The notes under the pieces were generated by a model. That model was not told the DNA's origin, did no database searches, and saw only the letters and a list, made by a program, of their open reading frames with translations. Shown piece by piece: positions 1-6,652 of a stretch of DNA of 12,511 bases. Positions within the stretch are counted from its first letter, which is position 1; every line of letters begins with the position of its first letter. Source of the DNA: FEN-1297 sp046705645. GTDB lineage: Bacteria; Bacteroidota; Ignavibacteria; Ignavibacteriales; Ignavibacteriaceae. The DNA lies in NCBI GenBank assembly GCA_046705645.1, contig JBJKQE010000037.1, positions 1 to 12,511 on the forward strand, written 5' to 3'. Both the position numbers and the translations under genes were made by a program.

Positions 1-433
1 TCCTTCTGATATCCTTTTTAGGAGAAAGCCAGCCGTAGTAATAAAATTTTTCAATATCAAAACCGGAACCGGTTAATGCTGGAAGTACTGAATTCGCCCC
101 AGGAACTGGCACAACTTTAATATTCTGTGAAATACAAACTTCTACAAGTAAATGTCCGGGATCCGAAAATAATGGTGTACCGCAATCTGAAATTAAAGCT
201 GCAGAACTGCCTTCTATTAATCTTAAGATGATATCATTAACGACTTCTTTTTCATTATGCTCATTTAAAGAAACCAGTTCTTTTGAAATCTGGTAATGAG
301 ATAATAAACGCCGTGCTTCTTTGAATTCTTCACAGATAATAAAATCCGCATTCTTTAAAATGTTTAAACCGCGAATTGTAATGTCGTCGTAATTGCCGAT
401 TGGTGTAGATACTAAATAAAGTTTTCCTTTCAT
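1..433 (-). CDS. rsmI: RsmI-family SAM-dependent methyltransferase (partial, C-terminus beyond window)
   Basis: Reading leftward from the ATG at 433, 144 residues are visible before the window edge. RsmI enzymes 2'-O-methylate C1402 of 16S rRNA with SAM in the decoding centre; they belong to the tetrapyrrole-methylase fold (COG0313). Visible family motifs are LYLVSTPIGNYDDITIRGL (residues 5-23), LISDCGTPLFSDPG (80-93) and PVPGANSVLPALTGSGF (109-125), in the usual order for the SAM-binding half. Canonical RsmI has an EDTR-type motif after the first strand; here the equivalent stretch is CEEFKEARRLLSHY (34-47), which may mark a lineage-specific subgroup. It is divergent from the OPT operon, with 114 bases between the starts. 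Assignment to the family is secure. That the substrate is C1402, rather than that of a paralogue, is inferred. Confidence 0.85.
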   Translation of the reverse strand, partial: MKGKLYLVSTPIGNYDDITIRGLNILKNADFIICEEFKEARRLLSHYQISKELVSLNEHNEKEVVNDIILRLIEGSSAALISDCGTPLFSDPGHLLVEVCISQNIKVVPVPGANSVLPALTGSGFDIEKFYYYGWLSPKKDIRR

Positions 434-487
434 AAATTCTAAAATATTAAAAGCGGTTTACATACAGTAATAAATTTAAATTTTTAA

Positions 488-519
488 TTGATTTATCACA
501 GCAATTCTTCTTAACTTTG
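488..519 (+). promoter_or_regulatory. Bacteroidota-type promoter for the OPT operon
   Basis: TAACTTTG at 512-519 is a full match to the Bacteroidota -7 consensus TAnnTTTG. A TTG at 488-490 lies 21 bases upstream, as expected for the -33 element. The predicted transcript start near 525 gives a leader of about 20 bases before the ATG at 548. Identified by eye only. Confidence 0.6.
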
Positions 520-547
520 CCACATATTTAATTTAGAATGGGGATTA

Positions 548-1417
548 ATGAGAAAAACTTTTTTATTCTGGCTTCTTGCAATAATTATAACTCTTGTTGG
601 AGTTTATTATCAGGTTATAACAGGACCTACTTATCCTATCTCGGGTAAAATTTCCATTGCAAACAATAAATTTCCATTCAAGCTTGAAAGAAGTCATAGC
701 AGCTCTACTAATTATAATGTTGAGCTTAAAGTTAAAAACAAAAATGTTGAAGGCATGCTGGTTTGGAAAAGATATAAAACAAATGATGAATGGAATAAAA
801 TAGAGATGGAATATAATAATGGTATTCTTTCAGCCGAATTACCCAAACAGCCGCCTGCAGGCAAGCTGCAATATCAAATTTTCTTAAAAGTAAATGGCCA
901 GGAGATTTCAATCCCTAACGGTAAACCTGTAATTATCAGATTTAAAGGTGATGTTCCTTTAATAATATTAATACCGCATATTCTTGCTATGTTCGGCGCA
1001 ATGCTCTTATCTACAAGAACAGGATTAGAATTTTTTAATAAAGAAGCTCGGCTAAAAAAACATACTTACTGGACTCTCGGTTTTTTGATCATGGGCGGAA
1101 TGATTCTCGGCCCTTTAACCCAATATTATGCATTCGGTGCACTTTGGACTGGAATTCCATTTGGTACTGATTTAACCGATAATAAAACTCTAATTGCTTT
1201 AATCGGTTGGATTATTGCGACTGTTGCAATTTTTAAATCAAAGAAACCGAAGGTTTGGGTTCTTGCAGCATCAATACTTTTACTGCTTGTTTATTCAATT
1301 CCTCATAGTTTATTCGGTTCCGAACTCGATTATAACAAAGCAAAAAATCAAAATAACAATTATAAAACGGTAAGTACTCATTATTATCAAAAAACATTAT
1401 TGGAAAAAACATTATGA
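548..1417 (+). CDS. Membrane protein of unknown function, coupled to the OPT transporter
   Basis: I do not recognise a named family. The 289-residue protein has an N-terminal transmembrane helix (about 5-23) and a strand-rich, probably extracytoplasmic domain (about 30-132). Four further hydrophobic segments follow (about 136-153, 174-192, 213-229 and 235-252), then an Asn/Lys/Gln-rich tail from 262. A polar motif WTGIPFGTDLTDNKT (200-214) lies between helices, and His144 and His253 sit in or next to membrane segments. The stop overlaps the next start as ATGA (1414-1417), so translation is probably coupled and the product may act with the OPT transporter. GGGG at 540-543 is the only purine-rich stretch near the start; an ATG at 538 is out of frame. 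A role as accessory subunit or as an independent haem or metal protein cannot be decided from sequence alone. Confidence 0.85.
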   Translation: MRKTFLFWLLAIIITLVGVYYQVITGPTYPISGKISIANNKFPFKLERSHSSSTNYNVELKVKNKNVEGMLVWKRYKTNDEWNKIEMEYNNGILSAELPKQPPAGKLQYQIFLKVNGQEISIPNGKPVIIRFKGDVPLIILIPHILAMFGAMLLSTRTGLEFFNKEARLKKHTYWTLGFLIMGGMILGPLTQYYAFGALWTGIPFGTDLTDNKTLIALIGWIIATVAIFKSKKPKVWVLAASILLLLVYSIPHSLFGSELDYNKAKNQNNNYKTVSTHYYQKTLLEKTL

Positions 1418-3408
1418 GCGAAACACATATCAATGGTGAAAATTTAAAAAGTTTACCGGAGAATGCTTATACTGAATTGAAACCAGGCGAGGAATACGTT
1501 CCGGTAATGCCTCCAAACGTGAAGGTGCCGGAAGTAAGCTTTTATTCGGTATTAATCGGTTTAATTATGGCAGTAGTATTTTCTGCTGCGGCTGCATATC
1601 TCGGTTTAAAGATCGGACAGGTTTTTGAAGCTGCTATTCCTATTGCAATTATTGCGGTTGGTTTATCTGCTTCAACAAAAAGAAAAAATGCATTGGGAGA
1701 AAACGTAATTATCCAATCTATAGGATCGACATCCGGCGCAGTAGTAGCAGGTGCTATTTTTACAATCCCCGCATTATATATTCTTAATCTGAATGCCGAA
1801 TTCTATAAAATATTTCTTGCTTCATTACTTGGCGGTGTATTAGGCATTTTATTTCTAATCCCGTTTAGAAAATATTTTGTAAAAGATATGCACGGTAAAT
1901 ATCCTTTCCCTGAAGCAACTGCAACAACCGAAGTTTTGGTAGCCGGTGAAAAAGGAGGCAAGCAGGCATTGGTTTTAGTCGCTAGCGGAATAATAGGAGG
2001 GTTATATGATTTTATCGTAGCTTCATTCGGGTGGTGGAATGAAGTATTCTCTTCACGTGTATTTCCTTTCGGTGAAAAATTAGCCGACAAGACAAAAATG
2101 GTTTTTAAACTTGATGTTGGAGCTGCAATTTTAGGATTAGGGTATATTATCGGATTAAGATATGCGGCTATTATCTGTGTAGGCTCGTTTGTTTCCTGGT
2201 ATGTTCTTATTCCGTTAGTCGCCTATATCGGACAAGGGTTAACAACTCCGCTCGGCGCAAATGTTACATTATTAATAAAAGATATGTCCCCCGAACAGAT
2301 TTTTGCTAATTATGTTAGACATATTGGAATAGGCGGAATTGCGATGGCCGGTATAATTGGTATTATAAAATCTTCTAAAATAATCGGTTCTGCTTTTTCA
2401 CTTGCTGTAAAAGAGATTATGGGCAAGAAAGCTATTATTGAAGATAAATTAAGAATTCACCGCGATATTACTATGAAAGTAATTGCATTAGCTATTATTG
2501 CAACTGCAGCTGTAGTTTTTATTTTCTTCATGCTCGGAGTAGTTAATACATGGTTCTATGCATTTATTGGCTTACTGATTGTATTAATTATTTCATTCTT
2601 GTTTACAACAGTTGCCGCAACAGCAATTGCTATAGTTGGAACAAACCCGGTATCCGGCATGACTTTAATGACTCTAATTCTATCATCAATTATATTGGTT
2701 TCAATTGGGCTTAGCGGCACCTTGGGAATGATTGCCGCATTGTTAATCGGCGGAGTTGTGTGTACTGCATTATCAATGTCAGGCAGTTTTATTACAGACT
2801 TGAAAATCGGATACTGGCTTGGTTCTTCTCCATACAAACAAGAAACATGGAAGTTTTTAGGTACATTGGTTTCGGCAGCTACTGTCGGGTATGTAATTTT
2901 ACTTTTAAATAATATATACGGATTTACAGGTCCTGATGCTTTGGTTGCACCGCAAGCAAATGCAATGGCTGCAGTTATTCAACCGTTAATGTCTAACCAG
3001 CCGGCTCCTTGGATCTTGTATATCACCGGTGGCTTGATGGCATTAGTATTAACTATGATTGGCGTTCCAGCGCTGGCCTTTGCTCTCGGGATGTACATCC
3101 CACTTGAATTAAATACTCCTCTTCTGGTAGGCGGATTAATCGCTTACTTTGTTTCAACGAGAAGCAAAAATGAAAAATTAAATAAAGCCCGCGGTGATAG
3201 AGGTACATTAATAGCTTCAGGATTTATAGCAGGCGGTGCATTAATGGGAGTTGTAAGCGCTTTCTTAAGAAAGTTTAATGTAAACCTAATGGTAAGTTCT
3301 GCATGGGTCGATTCGCATTCGGCAGAATTGATCGGGCTAATTGCATTTGCCATACTTTGTTCTTATGTAATCTGGGATGCAATGAGAGCAAAGACAGAAA
3401 AAGAGTAA
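1414..3408 (+). CDS. OPT-family oligopeptide/metal-chelate transporter
   Basis: A 664-residue polytopic inner-membrane protein of the OPT/YSL superfamily. Members import oligopeptides or metal-chelator complexes, usually driven by protons. After a roughly 40-residue cytoplasmic N-terminus there are many hydrophobic segments up to about residue 655. Family-like motifs are GENVIIQSIGSTSG (95-108), KYPFPEATATTEVL (162-175), the FKLDVGAAILGLGYIIGLRYA region (231-251) and VGTNPVSGMT (408-417). Length agrees with prokaryotic OPT proteins. It is the second gene of a two-gene operon, with its ATG overlapping the previous stop, and it is followed by a hairpin terminator at 3435. Family assignment is firm. 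Whether the substrate is a peptide, a siderophore-like chelate or something else is not visible. Confidence 0.93.
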   Translation: MSETHINGENLKSLPENAYTELKPGEEYVPVMPPNVKVPEVSFYSVLIGLIMAVVFSAAAAYLGLKIGQVFEAAIPIAIIAVGLSASTKRKNALGENVIIQSIGSTSGAVVAGAIFTIPALYILNLNAEFYKIFLASLLGGVLGILFLIPFRKYFVKDMHGKYPFPEATATTEVLVAGEKGGKQALVLVASGIIGGLYDFIVASFGWWNEVFSSRVFPFGEKLADKTKMVFKLDVGAAILGLGYIIGLRYAAIICVGSFVSWYVLIPLVAYIGQGLTTPLGANVTLLIKDMSPEQIFANYVRHIGIGGIAMAGIIGIIKSSKIIGSAFSLAVKEIMGKKAIIEDKLRIHRDITMKVIALAIIATAAVVFIFFMLGVVNTWFYAFIGLLIVLIISFLFTTVAATAIAIVGTNPVSGMTLMTLILSSIILVSIGLSGTLGMIAALLIGGVVCTALSMSGSFITDLKIGYWLGSSPYKQETWKFLGTLVSAATVGYVILLLNNIYGFTGPDALVAPQANAMAAVIQPLMSNQPAPWILYITGGLMALVLTMIGVPALAFALGMYIPLELNTPLLVGGLIAYFVSTRSKNEKLNKARGDRGTLIASGFIAGGALMGVVSAFLRKFNVNLMVSSAWVDSHSAELIGLIAFAILCSYVIWDAMRAKTEKE

Positions 3409-3434
3409 ATAAAAAGCTTTATCATAAAACAGAT

Positions 3435-3465
3435 GAGCTGATCAATCTGATCAGCTCCTTTACTT
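3435..3465 (+). terminator. Rho-independent terminator after the OPT gene, possibly bidirectional
   Basis: A perfect 10-bp stem, GAGCTGATCA (3435-3444) and TGATCAGCTC (3448-3457), closes a 3-base loop and is followed by the T-rich CTTTACTTTT. It lies 26 bases after the OPT stop and 55 bases beyond the stop of the convergent gene ending at 3513. On the minus strand the tail is less U-rich, so termination is likelier for the plus strand. Confidence 0.8.
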
Positions 3466-3512
3466 TTAAAATTAATTCTCCTATTCTATTACTTCAAGAT
3501 CTTTATGCAAAA

Positions 3513-3938
3513 TCAATGTGAGTCATGATCTTTTATTTCTAATTTTGTCCTCGATGAAAGTTCATTATAAAATGTTTGAATTTGTGAAGTTTTGATAAAA
3601 TCTCTTCTTATTTTCGCTTCCTTCCCGTTAACGGATATTACGAGCCAACGATTTTCAGTATAAATATATTCAATCTCTTTTAAATTTACCTTTCTTTTAA
3701 AATCCAAAAAGTTTCTTGTAATTATTAAATTATCTTTATCAATTTTTATAAAACAGTCTATGAAATATTTGTAAATATTTACTAACACTAATATGAGCAA
3801 AACTAAAAAGAGTAAAATAAAAACGTAATTTTTTTCACTAAGGTATCTGTTTAAGTCCTTTAAAAACAGGAATACGACAATGATGATTGGTAATAAAACA
3901 CTTGTAAAAAACCATTTCCACGAAAAACTAATTTTCAT
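3513..3938 (-). CDS. Small membrane protein with PH-like cytoplasmic domain, ABC operon third gene
   Basis: A 141-residue protein with two transmembrane helices (about 8-26 and 38-58) followed by a soluble, strand-rich segment (about 62-130) ending in a predicted helix. The pattern, including IDKDNLIITRNFLDFKRKV then EIEYIYTENRWLVISVNGKE, resembles bacterial PH-like (bPH/YdbT-type) domains, but that is recognition of shape and not of conserved residues. It starts 21 bases after the ABC ATPase stop with a good Shine-Dalgarno (AGGAG, about 7 bases before the ATG), so it is almost surely co-transcribed with the ABC exporter. It may be an accessory subunit or an unlinked passenger. Function unknown. 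Confidence 0.8.
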   Translation of the reverse strand: MKISFSWKWFFTSVLLPIIIVVFLFLKDLNRYLSEKNYVFILLFLVLLILVLVNIYKYFIDCFIKIDKDNLIITRNFLDFKRKVNLKEIEYIYTENRWLVISVNGKEAKIRRDFIKTSQIQTFYNELSSRTKLEIKDHDSH

Positions 3939-3959
3939 TTATTTTCTCCTTTAATATTG

Positions 3960-4733
3960 TCAAAGCCAATTAAGATGTTCTATTTTATTTTCATACTCAG
4001 AATTTGTTAAATCAATAAATATTTCCTCAAGGGATTTATATGTTTCCTGGGTAATTTCATCTTTTATTTTACATCTTATGTCGCTTGTTTTACTTTGAAA
4101 TACCAGCTTTCCTTTATTTATAATAGCAACTTCATCACAAAAATCTTCTACCTCGATTAGCGCATGCGAAGTAATTAAAATTGAAGCGCCCTTGTTTTTC
4201 ATTTTCACCAATATATCTTTCATTTTTTTTCTCATTACAGGGTCAACATTTTCAAATGGCTCATCTAAAAACAATACCTTGGGTGAATGAATAATCGCCG
4301 AAGCAAAAGCAATCTTTTTTCTCATGCCTTTTGAATAAGTTTCGATCGGTCTATTTTTGAATGAAGTTAAATCAAAAAAATTCAATAAATCTTTTATTCT
4401 GCTCTCCAACATGCTATTCTCTAATCCATATACTTTGCCGACAAAAGTCAAATGTTCTTCCCCGGTTAATCCGTCAAATAAAGCAAGTACTTCCGGTATT
4501 ACCCCAATTCTCTTTTTAATATCAATGGAATCTTTAATTAAATCGTACCCAAAGATCTTTGCATTTCCCCTTGTCGGTAAAATAATTCCGGTTAGAATAT
4601 TTAAGGTTGTTGATTTTCCAGCGCCGTTAGGACCTACAAATCCGAAAATTGATTTAGCTGAAACCGACAATGTAAGCTTATCAAGGGCAAGCAAATCATT
4701 ATAATTTTTAGATAGCTCTAAAATATCTATCAT
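3960..4733 (-). CDS. ABC transporter ATP-binding protein (exporter type)
   Basis: A 257-residue single-domain ABC ATPase that would hydrolyse ATP on the cytoplasmic side to drive the permease encoded just upstream. Visible motifs are Walker A GPNGAGKST (34-42), signature YSKGM (133-137) in place of LSGGQ, Walker B VLFLDE (153-158), D-loop ENVDP (161-165) and switch His190 in ITSHAL. The Q-loop position reads IPE (79-81), with Glu for Gln, a change often seen in ABC-2 type exporters. Its ATG overlaps the permease stop as ATGA (4730-4733), indicating translational coupling. The C-terminal 50 residues after the switch form a short unassigned extension. The class (CcmA-like, COG1131) is clear. 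The substrate is unknown. Confidence 0.93.
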   Translation of the reverse strand: MIDILELSKNYNDLLALDKLTLSVSAKSIFGFVGPNGAGKSTTLNILTGIILPTRGNAKIFGYDLIKDSIDIKKRIGVIPEVLALFDGLTGEEHLTFVGKVYGLENSMLESRIKDLLNFFDLTSFKNRPIETYSKGMRKKIAFASAIIHSPKVLFLDEPFENVDPVMRKKMKDILVKMKNKGASILITSHALIEVEDFCDEVAIINKGKLVFQSKTSDIRCKIKDEITQETYKSLEEIFIDLTNSEYENKIEHLNWL

Positions 4734-6307
4734 ATTTTTATCAGTTTTTTATATATTATTTCTTTTTGTTTGTTTAATAACGATGATGAATAAGAAATCA
4801 TAATTCTGTAAATAATTAAAATAAGAATTAAAAGAATTGCAAGTATAGAATAAGTTATAAAACCTAAACCTACTTTATATACAATAAAAAGTACTGCTGA
4901 AGGCAATATAAGATCAGCTATTAAACCTATAAAGCCAATCAACGATACCTTCTGCTGCTGCTGTCTTGACATTGAACTTTCTTTGAAATCAACCGGAAAC
5001 GGATTTTTAACCGATACTAAATTTGAAAAGGAAAGCGTTATCAAAATGACTATAATGTACAAAATCAAAATTGTCGGAAGATACTTAAACGAAAATAGGA
5101 TACATAAGACCAGCGTTACAAGCAAAATAAGAGGGAGTCTTACTAATATATAACTGAGATTTTTAGAAGGGATTAAACTATCGATATAAGTATTTGAAAA
5201 CATATAAAACCCGAAACCTTTCTTTTCAAATCCCCAGCAGTTGCTTAAAAAGAAGTCCCACATCATTGAAGGAAATATTATTATAAACCCGGCGGGAAAA
5301 TAGAAATAGTTGTAGCTTCTTGTATGATTAAAATGCATATAAACCACAAAAACAATCATCATCAATTCAATTAAAATAGCCGAAAGAGAACGGCTGCTTC
5401 TAAGTATGTATTTAATATCTTTTTCCAGATACGGTTGAAGTTTTGAAGGGAAAATCATTGTAAGGATTAACAATTGGAATTTTTTATTCTTTATGTTTTT
5501 ATTTATTTGAATAATATGAGCAGAAAATAATTTATCATGAAATGATTTAATCATTATAATTAAAAATATGCAGGCAAGCGACCAAACAATATTAAATATA
5601 ATTATATCAAGCAGCCAATGACCTTCGTTAAAAATTATAAATGAAAAAACAGAACTGACATTCCAGCTTAAAGGATTATTGTTTATTAAGTATCTTATTG
5701 AATTGTCTTTTAGCACAGTTATATAAACTACAGCTGCAAATAATAACATTAAAACTGATGTGCGGATTTTAGGAAGCGAACTCAAAAGCCTCGTAATACT
5801 ATGAAGCAGTTCGCCAATCATATGAATAAAATAAACCAGGCTCAAACAAAAAATTAAAAAAGCAAATACAGCATAAGCGGATAAAGAAAAACCTCCAGCA
5901 CCTGCAATAAGTCCTAATATTAACTCAGACAAATAAAGGGACATATAATCGAATAGACCGATATTTATATCAAATAAAAATATTTGTCTTTTCTTAAGAG
6001 GAAATAATTTTAGAACTGTTAGGTTAAATTGCCCGAACAACCTTGTCTTTGGCGAAGTCTTTAGAATAATAATTGCAAATATAATTTCCGTAAAAATATT
6101 ATTAAGAAAATAAAAAGGATTACCTATATGCAAACCTTTCTGTGTATCCGCATAATTAACAAAATAGCCGAGGCCGAAACCCATACCAATTGAAAGTATC
6201 GAAAGGAGAATAATGATTAAAGCACCAAAAAATATATTTTTTGAAAAGAATTTTTTCTTGTATTCGTTAACAATTAAGCGTGTGTAAAGGTAAAGAAGAG
6301 ATTTCAT
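4730..6307 (-). CDS. ABC exporter permease, about 12 transmembrane segments
   Basis: A 525-residue integral membrane protein, probably the transmembrane partner of the ATPase that follows it. Roughly twelve hydrophobic segments are visible (near 27-50, 66-83, 118-140, 143-163, 184-200, 231-253, 307-326, 337-355, 389-405, 411-430, 455-475 and 480-500), with a long hydrophilic cytoplasmic stretch around 255-305. The segment NCWGFEKKGFGFYMFSNT (356-373), followed by IPSKNLSY, recalls the Asn-x-aromatic-Gly-x-(Glu/Asp)...Gly motif of putative ABC-2-like exporters. A Gln run (QQQQ, 449-452) precedes the last helix pair. It is the first gene of a three-gene operon, with a predicted sigma70-like promoter at 6341-6370. 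Substrate not deducible; the sequence is too divergent to name a subfamily. Confidence 0.85.
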   Translation of the reverse strand: MKSLLYLYTRLIVNEYKKKFFSKNIFFGALIIILLSILSIGMGFGLGYFVNYADTQKGLHIGNPFYFLNNIFTEIIFAIIILKTSPKTRLFGQFNLTVLKLFPLKKRQIFLFDINIGLFDYMSLYLSELILGLIAGAGGFSLSAYAVFAFLIFCLSLVYFIHMIGELLHSITRLLSSLPKIRTSVLMLLFAAVVYITVLKDNSIRYLINNNPLSWNVSSVFSFIIFNEGHWLLDIIIFNIVWSLACIFLIIMIKSFHDKLFSAHIIQINKNIKNKKFQLLILTMIFPSKLQPYLEKDIKYILRSSRSLSAILIELMMIVFVVYMHFNHTRSYNYFYFPAGFIIIFPSMMWDFFLSNCWGFEKKGFGFYMFSNTYIDSLIPSKNLSYILVRLPLILLVTLVLCILFSFKYLPTILILYIIVILITLSFSNLVSVKNPFPVDFKESSMSRQQQQKVSLIGFIGLIADLILPSAVLFIVYKVGLGFITYSILAILLILILIIYRIMISYSSSLLNKQKEIIYKKLIKI

Positions 6308-6340
6308 AGTGATAAAAAATTAGCAAAACAACAATCTAAT

Positions 6341-6370
6341 ATAGTAAATACTAATTAAAAGGTGTGTCAA
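6341..6370 (-). promoter_or_regulatory. Sigma70-like promoter for the ABC operon
   Basis: On the minus strand TTGACA (6370-6365) is followed after 18 bases by TACTAT (6346-6341), a full -35 match with a 4-of-6 -10 box. The start of transcription would fall near 6334, leaving a leader of about 27 bases before the permease ATG at 6307. Its -35 box overlaps the inverted repeat at 6368-6400. Prediction only; the spacing and boxes differ from the Bacteroidota-type promoters elsewhere in the window. Confidence 0.4.
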
Positions 6371-6400
6371 TTTTATTTATTAAACGAGAAAATAAAATTG
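6368..6400. repeat. 11-bp inverted repeat upstream of the ABC operon
   Basis: CAATTTTATTT (6368-6378) and AAATAAAATTG (6390-6400) are perfect inverted copies separated by 11 bases. The repeat lies between the 62-residue gene and the ABC operon, and the last three bases of one arm (6368-6370) form the TTG of the predicted -35 box. It could be an operator, or a weak terminator for the proS-side transcript, but no U-tract follows it directly. Confidence 0.55.
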
Positions 6401-6435
6401 CAAATTTTTCCTGTTTTTGCTTGAATATTAAAAAA

Positions 6436-6624
6436 TCAACTTTCTTTTAAATCCGACGCGTCTTTTCTGTAAAATAAAAATATTCCGCCTGACCCGATCA
6501 AAAACATTAACGAAAAAATTATTAAATCTTTTGATGTATAACTTTCTGTATGGAAGGTAAAATATGTTATTGCTATTACAAATAACAGCCAGCGAATAAA
6601 ATATTTTATTTTCAATTTCTTCAT
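6436..6624 (-). CDS. Small two-helix membrane protein, unknown function
   Basis: A 62-residue open frame from ATG to TGA with a Lys/Arg-rich start (MKKLKIKYFIR), two hydrophobic segments (about 10-24 and 34-52) separated by a short polar loop, and a charged tail ending KDASDLKES. The positive N-terminus and charged C-terminus suggest a helical hairpin with both ends in the cytoplasm. It begins 28 bases after the proS stop on the same strand, so it probably shares the proS transcript. No clear Shine-Dalgarno is visible; the region before the ATG is A/T-rich. No family is recognised. The composition and two clean helices make a real gene likely. Confidence 0.65.
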   Translation of the reverse strand: MKKLKIKYFIRWLLFVIAITYFTFHTESYTSKDLIIFSLMFLIGSGGIFLFYRKDASDLKES

Positions 6625-6652
6625 TATATTTTATAAACCGATTTACCGGATA

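Noticed and set aside
1803..2090. Minus-strand open frame of 95 codons inside the OPT gene
   Set aside because: Lies wholly within a strongly conserved coding region, has a low-complexity composition rich in Pro/Asn/Thr, and shows no motif; it is an antisense shadow.
3303..3521. Plus-strand open frame of 72 codons across the OPT stop and terminator
   Set aside because: Overlaps the OPT 3' end in another frame and runs through the terminator hairpin; no ribosome binding site or family resemblance.
6401..6423. Short GCAAA/TTTGC inverted repeat after the 62-residue gene
   Set aside because: Only five pairs with an 11-base loop, too weak to call a terminator.
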